This document shows positions 35,398 through 43,636 of a DNA stretch of 64,000 bases, piece by piece. Under the pieces are notes generated by a model. It made no database searches and was not told where the DNA came from. It worked only from the letters and a program-made list of their open reading frames with translations. The translations under genes and the position numbers were made by a program. The stretch covers positions 1-64,000 of the forward strand of contig NZ_LXXZ01000063.1 of assembly GCF_003244875.1 (NCBI RefSeq). Direction: 5' to 3'. The DNA comes from Stenotrophomonas sepilia (GTDB taxonomy: Bacteria; Pseudomonadota; Gammaproteobacteria; Xanthomonadales; Xanthomonadaceae). Positions within the stretch are counted from its first letter, which is position 1, and each line of letters opens with the position of its first letter.

Positions 35398-36114
35398 TCA
35401 ATCGCGGGTGCTGACTTCCCAGGTGGCATGCAGCACGCCCGGCACCTGCTCCATCCGTGCCAGCACCACGTCCAGTTCATCGGCACTCACGGCCGTACTG
35501 ACCAGCACTGCGATCACATCGGTAGGCGCGTCGGCATGCTCGACCACCTGCACATCGCCCACCGGATACTGCGCCGCTTCCAGCGCATCGACCAGGCGCT
35601 CGCGCACCCGCGGCACGGCGTCGGCATCCACGCTCAGGCGCACCTCGTAGGTGGCTTCGGTCGCTGCCTCGTTGATCGGAATGCGGTTGATGGCATTCAC
35701 CAACGGCCGCAGCAGGGTGTTGCCGGCGATGATCAGCACGGTCAGCAGCACGCCCTCGGCCAGCATGTCCGCGCCGGTGCAGCTGCCGACCGCTGCAGAG
35801 CACCACAGGGTGGCGGCGGTGTTCAGGCCACGCACGTTCATGCCTTCCTTCATGATCACGCCGGCGCCGAGGAAGCCGACACCGGAGACCACGTAGGAGA
35901 TCACCCGCACCGCCTCGGCACTGCCGGCGATGCGCATGCCGAGGTCGACGAAGACGGCGGCACCGACTGCCACCAGCACGTTGGTGCGCAGGCCGGCGGT
36001 GCGTTGCCGGTACTGGCGCTCGGCACCGATCAACGTACCCAGCACGAAGGCGGCCAGCAGGCTGACCACGGTGTCGGCGAAAGGACCGGCCTGGAAGGTC
36101 TCAATGAAGCGCAT
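35398..36114 (-). CDS. MgtC/SapB-family membrane protein
   Basis: A 238-residue protein with four to five membrane helices in the first 145 residues and the MgtC signature LGTLIGAERQYRQRTAGLRTN, followed by GVGFLGAGVIMKEG and LNTAATLWCSAAVG. The cytoplasmic C-terminal domain (about 150-238) is ACT-like. MgtC proteins support growth at low magnesium, adjust the proton-motive force and aid survival in macrophages in other bacteria. No magnesium-responsive leader could be recognised upstream. Confidence 0.92.
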   Translation of the reverse strand: MRFIETFQAGPFADTVVSLLAAFVLGTLIGAERQYRQRTAGLRTNVLVAVGAAVFVDLGMRIAGSAEAVRVISYVVSGVGFLGAGVIMKEGMNVRGLNTAATLWCSAAVGSCTGADMLAEGVLLTVLIIAGNTLLRPLVNAINRIPINEAATEATYEVRLSVDADAVPRVRERLVDALEAAQYPVGDVQVVEHADAPTDVIAVLVSTAVSADELDVVLARMEQVPGVLHATWEVSTRD

Positions 36115-36142
36115 GGCCGGAGTCTACCCGGTCGAAGTGACA

Positions 36143-36167
36143 GTAGATCCACGCCATGCGTGGATAC
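36143..36167. repeat. ATCCACGC-GCGTGGAT palindrome
   Basis: GTAGATCCACGCCATGCGTG followed by GATAC is a near-perfect palindrome just upstream of the mgtC-like start. Related copies are at 54326-54350 and 56345-56369, with partial ones at 35378 and 42235. Confidence 0.7.
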
Positions 36168-36180
36168 CCGGAAGTGCCAG

Positions 36181-36212
36181 AAACGACTTAATCCCCTCCG
36201 TCCCCTTTTTCG
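36181..36212. repeat. Single arm of the GGGGACGGAGGGGATTAAGTCG repeat
   Basis: AAACGACTTAATCCCCTCCG with TCCCC and five T after it repeats the right arm of the 33993-34072 element, here without its partner. It lies 4 bp from the ClC gene stop. The T-run points in the plus direction. Confidence 0.75.
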
Positions 36213-36215
36213 GGG

Positions 36216-37988
36216 TCAGTCGGTGTCGTCGACGCGCTCGCCCATCAGTTCGCGCTGGCGCTTGTCCAGTTCCTCGGCATAGCGCTTGCGTACGAAGGCT
36301 TCGGACACCACGCCCAGCACCTGGCCGTCGGCGCCGACCACGGCCAGTTCATCGGCCTGGGTCTGGTCGAAGCGCTGCATCACGCTGACCACGTCCGCGG
36401 ACGGCGACAGCGAGATGTCACGGTTCTCGGCAAGCTCACCGATCGCGGTCTCCGGCTTCACGCCATCGCCGTACACGCGTGGGATCTGCACGATGCCCGC
36501 GTAGTGGCCTTCGCTGTCGATCAGGATCACGCGGCTGCCCGAGCCCAACGGGAAGCGCTGGCGGAAGGCGGCGGCGTCGAGGTCAGCGGGAGCCGTGGAA
36601 ACCCCTTTGCGCATCATCCGGCCGGCATTGAGGTTGTGCACCCAGCCGACGTCGCGCGCGCTCCTGATGGTTTCGCCACGCAGGTGCATGCGCCAGGTCG
36701 AGAACGAATAGCCGAACCACTGCCGCACCAGCGTGCTGGACACCAGCACTGCACTCATCACCGCGCTGGTCAGCAGGAAATCGTGGGTGCCCTCCAGCAC
36801 CAGCATGGCCATGGTCATTGGCGCACCGACCACGGCAGCGGCCAATGCGGCCATGCCGGCCAGCGCCGCAGAGGTGGCGTCGACCACGGGCACGCCAGTG
36901 GCCATGCCGAGCAGGCCCGCGAACAGCGCGCCGACCAGGGTGCCCATGAACAGCGAGGCAAAGAACAGGCCGCCGCGGAAGCCGAAGCCCAGCGAGATGC
37001 CCGAGGCCAGGCATTTCAGGGTCAGCAGGCCGCCGATCCAGATCAGCGGCAGATGCGTGGTCAGGTCAAGATGCAGCGCGCCGTGGCCTGACGACAGCAC
37101 CTGTGGGCTTGCCATGGCCAGCGGGATCAGCAGCAGGCCGCCCACCACCGGCCGACCCCAGGCAGGCAGCGGGCTGCGCTTGACCGTGCCCTCGATCGAG
37201 GCGATGAGCCGCATGATGACAATGCCGACCATCGCGCAGCAGCAGCCGAGCAGGCCGTAGATGGCGTAGTCGGCGGCGCGCACGTCGATGGTCGAGGCGG
37301 CGGGCAGCAGGTAGGCCTCGATGCCGGCCTGGTCGGCCACAAACGCGCCGGCCAGCGCGGCGACCGCCACCGGGGCCAGTGCGGCCGGCGTGTAGGCGCC
37401 GATGACGATCTCGAAGGCATAGAACGCACCGGCCAGCGGCGCACCGAAGGCGGCGGCAATGGCACCGGCGGCACCGGCGCCGACCAGGATGCGCACGTCG
37501 TTGCGGCGCAGGCGCATCACCCGGCCCAGCTGCGAGCCAGTGCCGGCCCCCATCTGCGTATACGAAGCTTCCAGCCCGACCGAGGCGCCGCAACCATTGG
37601 ACAGCAGGGTCTGGGTCAGCACGATCAGGTTGTCGCGCATCGACATGCGGCCGCCGTGCAGGGCATTGGCTTCCACCGCATCGAGCAGGGGCCGCTTGAG
37701 TCGCGTTGCCGCCAAACTGACCAGGCCCACCAGCAGGCCACCCAGCGGCAGCACCAGCAGCGCGGTCCAGGTCATCGAGGGCAGGGAGCTCAGGCGCATC
37801 CCTTCATCCAGCCCGTACAGCGTGCCCTGCAGCCAGCGTGCGATGCCGGACTGCAGCAGGGTCAGGTAGCCGGCAAGCAGGCCGACCAGCAGGGCAAGTG
37901 CGATGAACCACAGGTCGCTGCCGCGCAGCCGCAGGCGCAGGCCCTGGAAGGCCGAATGCAGGCGCGATGGCGAAACAGGCAGTGACAT
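36216..37988 (-). CDS. ClC-type chloride channel/transporter with CBS pair
   Basis: A 590-residue protein from the ATG at 37988; an upstream GTG at 38030 would add 14 residues. It has the ClC membrane core (about 20-430): the selectivity segment is GCGASVGLEASYTQMG, which keeps the gating glutamate (E in GLEAS) but departs from the textbook GREGP. AFGAPLAGAFYAFE and GFRGGLFFASLFMG are further ClC blocks. Two CBS domains follow (about 455-580), which may bind nucleotides. Channel or H+/Cl- exchanger cannot be decided here. Confidence 0.9.
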   Translation of the reverse strand: MSLPVSPSRLHSAFQGLRLRLRGSDLWFIALALLVGLLAGYLTLLQSGIARWLQGTLYGLDEGMRLSSLPSMTWTALLVLPLGGLLVGLVSLAATRLKRPLLDAVEANALHGGRMSMRDNLIVLTQTLLSNGCGASVGLEASYTQMGAGTGSQLGRVMRLRRNDVRILVGAGAAGAIAAAFGAPLAGAFYAFEIVIGAYTPAALAPVAVAALAGAFVADQAGIEAYLLPAASTIDVRAADYAIYGLLGCCCAMVGIVIMRLIASIEGTVKRSPLPAWGRPVVGGLLLIPLAMASPQVLSSGHGALHLDLTTHLPLIWIGGLLTLKCLASGISLGFGFRGGLFFASLFMGTLVGALFAGLLGMATGVPVVDATSAALAGMAALAAAVVGAPMTMAMLVLEGTHDFLLTSAVMSAVLVSSTLVRQWFGYSFSTWRMHLRGETIRSARDVGWVHNLNAGRMMRKGVSTAPADLDAAAFRQRFPLGSGSRVILIDSEGHYAGIVQIPRVYGDGVKPETAIGELAENRDISLSPSADVVSVMQRFDQTQADELAVVGADGQVLGVVSEAFVRKRYAEELDKRQRELMGERVDDTD

Positions 37989-38050
37989 GGTGGCGGCATG
38001 ATACGCCGCCACCGTGATCGCCACCGTCACTGCATCGGGCGGCTACCGCT

Positions 38051-40132
38051 TCAGAAGCGGTAGCGACCCTGCACGTAGAAGGTGCGCGGTGCGGCCACCA
38101 TGCGGCCGGCGTTGCCATCGACGTTGCGGGTGTACCAGCGCGTGTCGGCCAGGTTGTTCACGCCCAGCGCGATCTCGCTGTCACCCAGGCCCGGCACCTG
38201 CCAGGCCACCTGCGCATTCCACAGGCGCACGCCCGGCACGCGGCCCACGCGCGCATCGGCGGTTTCTTCCCAGGTGTTGGCGGCATCGGAGAACTGGCCG
38301 CTCTGGTGGGTGCTGGAGACATTGAAGGTCCAGCCGGCCAGCGCGTAGCGGGCGCCGACGCTGTCGGTGTCGCGCGAGTAGAACGGCACGTCCAGGCCAC
38401 GGTTGTCACCGGACTGCTGGACCGCCTTGGTCCAGGTGTAGTTGGCGTACAGCTCCAACCCGGCCAGCGCACTGTCCTCGGCGAAGTGGTACTCCACCGC
38501 GCTCTCCACGCCCTTGTGGTCGGTGGCGCCGATGTTCTGGAAGGTCGGCGGGGTGATGCCCGGCACCTGCAGGATCTGGTTGTCGAAGCGCATCTTGAAC
38601 ACGGTCACTTCCGCGCGCAGGGCGCCGTCCTGCCAGCGCGCGCCCAGCTCGGTGGTCCTGGCGATTTCCGGGTTCAGCGGGTTGCTGGCCGTCTGCGAAT
38701 TGAGCTGGATGTTCTGCACCGGCCCGAACGAGGTGGTGTAGTTGCCGAACACGGTCAGCTGCGGAGTCAGCAGATAAGCGATGTTGAGCGAGGGCAGAGC
38801 CTTGTCGTTGCGGCTGCTGAAGGTCGCCGCGCCACCGGCCTGGCGGCGGTCCATGTCGATCCACTCCATGCGCACGCCCGGGGTGATCCGCCACTGGCCG
38901 ATCGCGATGCGGTCGTCGATGTAGAACGCGTGGGCGTCTGTGGCGTTGTCGAAGCGGTTGGTGGCGCCGGCCACGCCGGTGCGGCGGGTGACGGTGTAGC
39001 TGCGGTCGTTGCCACGTTCGCGCAGGAAACGGTAGCCGGCGGTGATGTCGTGAACGCTTGCACCCCAATGCAGGCGCTGGGTGTAGCGCGGCTCGATGCC
39101 GAGCACGCGGTAGTCGCGCGGCTGCACGGTCAACTGGGTGTTGGCGGCGTTGATCAGCGAGCTGGCACGGGTACTCTCGTTGTAATAAGCCAGCACCTCG
39201 AACTCGCTGTTGGCCGACAGCGTGTTGGTGTAGCCCAGGTCGATGCCGGTGCGATGGCCCTTCCAGAAATCGGTGGGGCGGGTGTTCTGGAACGGGTCGG
39301 CCTCGTACTGGGCGCGAGTCAGGCCGCCCGGGGTCAGCGAGCGCACATCGTAGTAGGACAGCTTGGCGCGCAGTTCCTGTTGTTCGTCGATGGCATAGGC
39401 GAACTTCAGCGCCAGGTCGTTGAAGCGGTCATCGCTGCCCTGGCGCCAGCCGCGGCCGTCCTGGCCGGAGTACAGCAGGGCCGCGCCCAGGCCATTGTCG
39501 CCGGTGCCGCCGAGGAAGGCGTTGTACTGGGTGCTGTCGCCGCCGCCGTGGTCGTAGGCGGTGTAGCGCACACCGGCTTCGCCATGCAGGCCGGTGCCGG
39601 TGGGAATGGCACGGGTACTGAAGTTGATGATGCCGCCCACGTTCTGCGGGCCGTAGCGTACCGCGCCGCCACCACGCACCACGTCGATCGATTCGATGTT
39701 CGACAGGCTGGTCGGCGCGAACGACAGCTGCGGCTGCCCATACGGCGCTACGGCCAGCGGCACGCCGTCCAGCAGTACCGTCGAACGCGGCGAGTAGCGG
39801 CCGGTCAGGCCACGAACGCCGATGTTCAGCGACACGGAACTGCCGGCGGTGCCGGAGTTTTCGGTGACCTGCACGCCGGGGATGCGGCGCATGGCATCGC
39901 CGATGCTGGCCGCGCCGCTGGCCTCGATGCGCTGGCGGTCGACCACCGTGCGTGCGCCGGCAAAGCGCTTGACGCTGTCATGCAGGCCGGTGCCGAGCCA
40001 GCTGCCCGAGACCTGGATGCTGTCCAGCGTAGTGGCGCTGTCCTGGGCAAAGGCGCGGGTGGCCGGAAGCAGGCACAGGGCGAGGGCGGCGGCCAGGGGC
40101 AGGCGGGCCGGTTGCAGGGCGTGGATGGCCAT
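38051..40132 (-). CDS. FecA-like TonB-dependent receptor
   Basis: A 693-residue outer-membrane receptor from the ATG at 40132, with signal peptide LPLAAALALCLLPATRAFAQ. The plug (about 35-165) has DSIQVSGSW as a TonB-box region, then RSTVLLDGVPLAVAPYGQPQ and DVVRGGGAVRYGPQNVGG, which closely follow the ferric citrate receptor FecA. The 22-strand barrel ends in YVQGRYRF. No N-terminal signalling domain is present, so it would not drive its own sigma factor. A Fur-box-like site lies upstream, fitting ferric citrate or siderophore uptake. The exact ligand is inferred. Confidence 0.88.
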   Translation of the reverse strand: MAIHALQPARLPLAAALALCLLPATRAFAQDSATTLDSIQVSGSWLGTGLHDSVKRFAGARTVVDRQRIEASGAASIGDAMRRIPGVQVTENSGTAGSSVSLNIGVRGLTGRYSPRSTVLLDGVPLAVAPYGQPQLSFAPTSLSNIESIDVVRGGGAVRYGPQNVGGIINFSTRAIPTGTGLHGEAGVRYTAYDHGGGDSTQYNAFLGGTGDNGLGAALLYSGQDGRGWRQGSDDRFNDLALKFAYAIDEQQELRAKLSYYDVRSLTPGGLTRAQYEADPFQNTRPTDFWKGHRTGIDLGYTNTLSANSEFEVLAYYNESTRASSLINAANTQLTVQPRDYRVLGIEPRYTQRLHWGASVHDITAGYRFLRERGNDRSYTVTRRTGVAGATNRFDNATDAHAFYIDDRIAIGQWRITPGVRMEWIDMDRRQAGGAATFSSRNDKALPSLNIAYLLTPQLTVFGNYTTSFGPVQNIQLNSQTASNPLNPEIARTTELGARWQDGALRAEVTVFKMRFDNQILQVPGITPPTFQNIGATDHKGVESAVEYHFAEDSALAGLELYANYTWTKAVQQSGDNRGLDVPFYSRDTDSVGARYALAGWTFNVSSTHQSGQFSDAANTWEETADARVGRVPGVRLWNAQVAWQVPGLGDSEIALGVNNLADTRWYTRNVDGNAGRMVAAPRTFYVQGRYRF

Positions 40133-40153
40133 CGGTAGAGGTTGTGGAAGGTC

Positions 40154-40172
40154 GCAAATGAGAATTATTGCT
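40154..40172 (-). promoter_or_regulatory. Fur-box-like site upstream of the FecA-like receptor
   Basis: AATGAGAATTATT (40157-40169) matches the core AATGATAATCATT of the Fur consensus at 11 of 13 positions, 22 bp or more before the receptor start. The surrounding bases are AT-rich relative to the genome. Confidence 0.6.
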
Positions 40173-40263
40173 GATTCCATTCGCTATTGGAATGCGCCCC
40201 CGGTTCATGCCCGTGCCCCGGTGATAGAGTGGGCGATTGTTTCCTGACTCGCTGAGATCCGCC

Positions 40264-41184
40264 ATGTCCCAAGCCGCCTTCTACCCCGTCGGAACCCCTG
40301 GCCAACCGTGGGGAGCGGCGGAACGGGAGCTGTGGCGTGGCCGCCAGCAGCGCCTGCGTCGGTATGACAAGGAGGTGCTGCCGCGCATCGAGTCGCTCGC
40401 ATCGCGCTTCGACAAGGTGGCCTATGGTCAGCTCGACTACGCCGGCGAGAGCTATACCCTGTTTGCCCTGCGCAGCCGCGACTGGAACCCGGCGCTGCCG
40501 GCCGCACTGGTCACCGGTGGCGTGCACGGCTACGAGACCAGCGGCGTGATGGGCGCGCTGGAATTCCTCGAGAAGCACGCCGCCGACTATGCCGGCAAGG
40601 CCAACCTGCTGGTTGCGCCGTGCGTGAACCCGTGGGGTTTCGAGCGCATCAACCGCTGGAACTTCGATGCGATCGACCCGAACCGCAACTTCCGCGCCGA
40701 TGGCCCGGCGCGTGAATCAACGGCAGTGATCGAGCTGATCGCGCCGTACGAGGGCCAGTTCGTGCTGCACATCGACCTGCACGAGACCACCGACAGCGAC
40801 GAGAGCGAGTTCCGCCCAGCGCTGGCCGCACGTGACGGCAAGCCGTTCGAGCCGGGCCTGATCCCCGATGGCTTCTACCTGGTGGATGACAGCGAGAACC
40901 CGCAGCCGGCCTTCCAGCAGGCGGTGATCGCTGCGGTGGAAAAGGTGACCCACATCGCCCCGGCCGACGACAAGGGCGAGATCATCGGCTCGCCGGTGGT
41001 GGCCCACGGCGTGATCGAGTATCCGCTGGTGAAGCTCGGACTGTGCGCGGGCATCACCGGTGCGAAGTTCACTACCACCACCGAGGTCTACCCGGACAGC
41101 CCCCGGGCGACCCCGCAGCAGTGCAACGACGCGCAGGTGGCCGCGGTGTGCGCGGCGCTGGATTACGCGCTCGCCCATCGTTGA
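40264..41184 (+). CDS. M14-family metallocarboxypeptidase-like protein
   Basis: A 306-residue zinc peptidase. The metal ligands can be read as H88 and E91 in GGVHGYETSG plus a histidine in VLHIDLHETTDSD (H169 or H173). The carboxypeptidase DPNRNF motif is at 138-143 and a late glutamate is in TTTTEVYPDSP. There is no signal peptide, so it appears cytosolic. Family members trim peptides or deacylate amino acids (succinylglutamate desuccinylase/aspartoacylase relatives share this fold). ATG at 40264; divergent from the FecA-like receptor. Confidence 0.85.
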   Translation: MSQAAFYPVGTPGQPWGAAERELWRGRQQRLRRYDKEVLPRIESLASRFDKVAYGQLDYAGESYTLFALRSRDWNPALPAALVTGGVHGYETSGVMGALEFLEKHAADYAGKANLLVAPCVNPWGFERINRWNFDAIDPNRNFRADGPARESTAVIELIAPYEGQFVLHIDLHETTDSDESEFRPALAARDGKPFEPGLIPDGFYLVDDSENPQPAFQQAVIAAVEKVTHIAPADDKGEIIGSPVVAHGVIEYPLVKLGLCAGITGAKFTTTTEVYPDSPRATPQQCNDAQVAAVCAALDYALAHR

Positions 41185-41187
41185 CCG

Positions 41188-41212
41188 GTAGTGCCGGCCG
41201 CTGGCCGGCAAC
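41188..41212 (+). repeat. GTAG-type palindromic repeat
   Basis: A 25-bp copy identical to the units at 52372 and 63971, starting 3 bp after the peptidase stop codon and directly abutting the large inverted repeat at 41215. Confidence 0.8.
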
Positions 41213-41214
41213 TG

Positions 41215-41281
41215 AAAAAGGGGACGGAGGGGATCAAGTCGTTTGTGGCACAAACGACTTGATCCCCTCCGTCCCCTTTTT
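41215..41281. repeat. Inverted repeat with 31-bp arms, GGGGACGGAGGGGATCAAGTCG family
   Basis: Arms 41215-41245 and 41251-41281 are perfect reverse complements around TGGCA, bounded by A and T runs. It is the second full copy of the element at 33993-34072, differing by ATC for ATT. It ends 4 bp from the LysR stop codon. It lies between convergent genes and should act as a bidirectional terminator. Confidence 0.85.
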
Positions 41282-41285
41282 TGTG

Positions 41286-42137
41286 TCATCCCAACGCGTC
41301 GGCCCACCACAGTGCGGCCGGTCCCGGCGGCGCGTCGCGGCGCCAAAGCAGGTCGCTGTGGATGCGTCGTGGCCAGCCGGGCAGCGTCAGTTCCACCAGC
41401 TGCCCGCGGTCGTAGCGCTGTACCAGCGCGCGTGGCAGCTCGGCCCAGCCGATGCCGTCCTCGGCCATCTCCATCACCATCAGGTAGTCGGTGGCGGTCC
41501 ACGCCAGCCCGGTAACCGCCCGCGCATGGTCGACCTCCGCGCTCAATCGCACCTGCCGGTACCGTGCCAGCTGGGAAGCTGCGCGACGGCCGGCGTCGGC
41601 CAGCGCATGGTCGCGCGCCACATACACCGACAGCTCGCTGTGATGGGCCAATGGCCGTGCCACCAGACCATCCGGATAGGTTTCCTGGCGCGGCAGCAGG
41701 CCCAGCGCGGCGCGGCCGCTGCCGACCAGCTCCAGCACGTCATCGCCTTCGGCATCCAGCCATTCCAGTTCGATCTCCGGGAATGCTTCGGCAAAGCGCT
41801 GCAGCACGCGCTGCTCCGGATCGAGCTGGTACACGTCGGAAAACACCACGGTCAGCCGCGCTTCGACCGGCGCGGCCAGGCGCACACTCAACTGCTGCAG
41901 GCGGGCATCGGCGGCGAGGATTTCATGGGCATGGCCAAGCACCTGGCGCCCGGCCTCGGTCAACCGGGGGTAGCGCCCGCTGCGGTCGAACAGGCTCACC
42001 CCGAGGTCGGCCTCCAGATGGGCAATGGCGGTACTGACCGTTGACTGCGTCTTGCGCAGGCGGCGCGCCGCCGCCGAGAACGAGCCCAGCGCGGCGGCTT
42101 CCACGAAGGCCTGCAGGGATTCGGGGGAATAGGGCAT
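41286..42137 (-). CDS. LysR-family transcriptional regulator
   Basis: A 283-residue LysR regulator. The N-terminal winged helix (about 5-65) has LQAFVEAAALGSFSAAARRL and TQSTVSTAIAHLEADLGVSL. The ligand-binding domain (about 90-280) includes RLTVVFSDVYQLDP. I chose the ATG at 42137, which has AGGAG upstream; an ATG at 42167 is also open. It is divergent from the SMR transporter pair 160 bp away, its probable target. Confidence 0.9.
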   Translation of the reverse strand: MPYSPESLQAFVEAAALGSFSAAARRLRKTQSTVSTAIAHLEADLGVSLFDRSGRYPRLTEAGRQVLGHAHEILAADARLQQLSVRLAAPVEARLTVVFSDVYQLDPEQRVLQRFAEAFPEIELEWLDAEGDDVLELVGSGRAALGLLPRQETYPDGLVARPLAHHSELSVYVARDHALADAGRRAASQLARYRQVRLSAEVDHARAVTGLAWTATDYLMVMEMAEDGIGWAELPRALVQRYDRGQLVELTLPGWPRRIHSDLLWRRDAPPGPAALWWADALG

Positions 42138-42234
42138 TGAACCATCGCTCCTGTCGATGGAATCCATTTTGATACCACCGTAAAAGGCGATGATACTGGC
42201 CGCCGTCGCCCTTGTCTGCGGGGCGTTCCGGACC

Positions 42235-42253
42235 GTCCACGCATGCCGTGGAC
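42235..42253. repeat. GTCCACG-CGTGGAC hairpin in the LysR/SMR intergenic region
   Basis: GTCCACG-CATGC-CGTGGAC, a 7-bp stem related to the ATCCACGC family, 45 bp upstream of the first SMR start. Besides being a repeat copy it could fold in the leader of the SMR transcript. Confidence 0.5.
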
Positions 42254-42297
42254 CCATTGAAGAGGCGGCGCGGTCCCCGCCCTGCAAGGAGCTTCAC

Positions 42298-42651
42298 ATG
42301 TCCCGTACTGTTGCCGCCCGTGGCGCGCTCGCCGCCTGGGCCTGCCTGACCGTGGCGATCGTCGCCGAAGTGGTCGGCACCTCGTTCATGGCCCATGCCG
42401 CCCGCGATGGCGGCTGGACCGGCTACCTGATCATGGCCGGCGCGCTGGCGCTGTCCTACTTCTTCCTGGCGCAGTCGGTGCGCCGCATCGCCGTGGGCGT
42501 GGCCTACGCGGTGTGGGAAGGCCTCGGCCTGACCCTGCTGACCGTGGTCGGCCTCACCGTGTTCGGCGAGAGCCTGTCGCTGCAGCAGCTGGCCGGCCTG
42601 ATGCTGGCCGTGGCCGGCATCGTCTGCGTCACCCTCGGGGAGGCGCACTGA
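42298..42651 (+). CDS. SMR-family transporter subunit, MdtJ-like
   Basis: A 117-residue four-helix small multidrug resistance protein. ATG at 42298 follows AAGGAG. The essential membrane glutamate is E24 (TVAIVAEVVGTSFM). Segments ALSYFFLAQSVRRIAVG and AYAVWEGLGL and GESLSLQQLAGL follow MdtJ closely. It overlaps the next SMR gene in TGATG, the usual arrangement of paired SMR subunits. In E. coli MdtJI exports spermidine. Probably controlled by the divergent LysR gene. Confidence 0.88.
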   Translation: MSRTVAARGALAAWACLTVAIVAEVVGTSFMAHAARDGGWTGYLIMAGALALSYFFLAQSVRRIAVGVAYAVWEGLGLTLLTVVGLTVFGESLSLQQLAGLMLAVAGIVCVTLGEAH

Positions 42652-42974
42652 TGAATACCCTGGCCCTGTTTTTCGTGATCTGCTCGGCGTTGATCGACGT
42701 CGCCGCCAACATGATGGTGGCCAAGTCGGAAGGTTTCCGTCGTTGGCGCTGGGGCGTCGGTGCGATCGTCCTGGTCTGGATCGCCTTCGCCCTGCTGGGC
42801 CAGGCCGTACGCTACATGGATCTGGCCACGGCCTATGCGATGTGGGGGGCGATCGGCGTGATCGGCACCGCCAGCTGCGGCCGCCTGTTGTTCGGTAACC
42901 GCCTGCGGCCGATCGGCTGGATTGGCATCGCCCTGGTCACGGCGGCGGTACTGCTGCTCAGCACCGCCAAGTAG
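42651..42974 (+). CDS. SMR-family transporter subunit, MdtI-like
   Basis: A 107-residue four-helix protein, partner of the preceding SMR gene. LDVAANMM-type first helix: ALIDVAANMMVAKSEGFRR aligns with the MdtI first helix, but the conserved acidic residue is aspartate (D16) instead of glutamate. AYAMWGAIGVIGTASCG and GRLLFGNRLRPIGWIGI match the rest. The Glu/Asp pairing in one heterodimer is worth noting for its proton coupling. Confidence 0.87.
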   Translation: MNTLALFFVICSALIDVAANMMVAKSEGFRRWRWGVGAIVLVWIAFALLGQAVRYMDLATAYAMWGAIGVIGTASCGRLLFGNRLRPIGWIGIALVTAAVLLLSTAK

Positions 42975-43070
42975 CAGCACGTCCGGTCGCGAGCGGGGCG
43001 GCGATGATGCAGCGATTTGCGAAGTCGCCCATGCTCATCGACACTGCGGTTTTCCACATGGAGTGCCCGC

Positions 43071-43451
43071 ATGTTCAGCCACATCACCGTAGGAACGAAC
43101 GACATGAATGCCGCACGTCGCTTCTACGACGCCCTGTTCGCCGCGATGGACGCGCGGGCGGGCGTATTCGACGAGAAGGGACGGCTGCTGTACTTCAAGG
43201 ATGGGCGGATGTTCGGTGTAACCGCGCCGATCGATGGGCAGCCAGCGTGCCATGCCAACGGTGGCACCATCGGTTTCAGTCTGGGCAGTGCAGAGGCCGT
43301 GCGTGCCTGGCAGGAGGCTGGAGTGGCTCACGGTGGCACCGCCATCGAAGATCCGCCCGGCGTCCGCAACATGTCCGGTCGCCAGGTGTTCCTGGCCTAT
43401 CTGCGTGACCCGGATGGCAACAAGCTGTGTGCGGTGCACGTAATGTCGTGA
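43071..43451 (+). CDS. VOC/glyoxalase-fold protein
   Basis: A 126-residue single-chain VOC protein (ATG 43071 with TGGAG upstream). The fold begins MFSHITVGTNDMNAARRFYDALF and ends with LRDPDGNKLCAVHVM. H4 and the late strand are in the usual metal-site positions, but the last ligand, normally glutamate, looks replaced, so metal binding is uncertain. Such proteins include glyoxalases, antibiotic-binding proteins and many unknowns. The substrate is not evident. Confidence 0.85.
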   Translation: MFSHITVGTNDMNAARRFYDALFAAMDARAGVFDEKGRLLYFKDGRMFGVTAPIDGQPACHANGGTIGFSLGSAEAVRAWQEAGVAHGGTAIEDPPGVRNMSGRQVFLAYLRDPDGNKLCAVHVMS

Positions 43452-43539
43452 TCGGACAGGATGTGCGTGGCCGCGCCGCAGCCCGCGCGGGCAAGGTGGC
43501 ACTCCGGCGCGCGCGTGATACCACGGAATGAGCGGACGG

Positions 43540-43555
43540 GCCTGCGACCGCAGGC
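43540..43555 (+). terminator. Hairpin between VOC and BCCT genes
   Basis: GCCTGC-GACC-GCAGGC, a perfect 6-bp stem about 90 bp after the VOC stop. No T-run. The remaining gap to 43636 should carry the transporter promoter but no clear one was recognised. Confidence 0.25.
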
Positions 43556-43636
43556 CGCAACTTCATGCTCTGTCCACTGCGCGGTTCAGCCAGAATCGGT
43601 CGGCTAACCCTTTGATCTACCGGAGAACGCCGCCCC

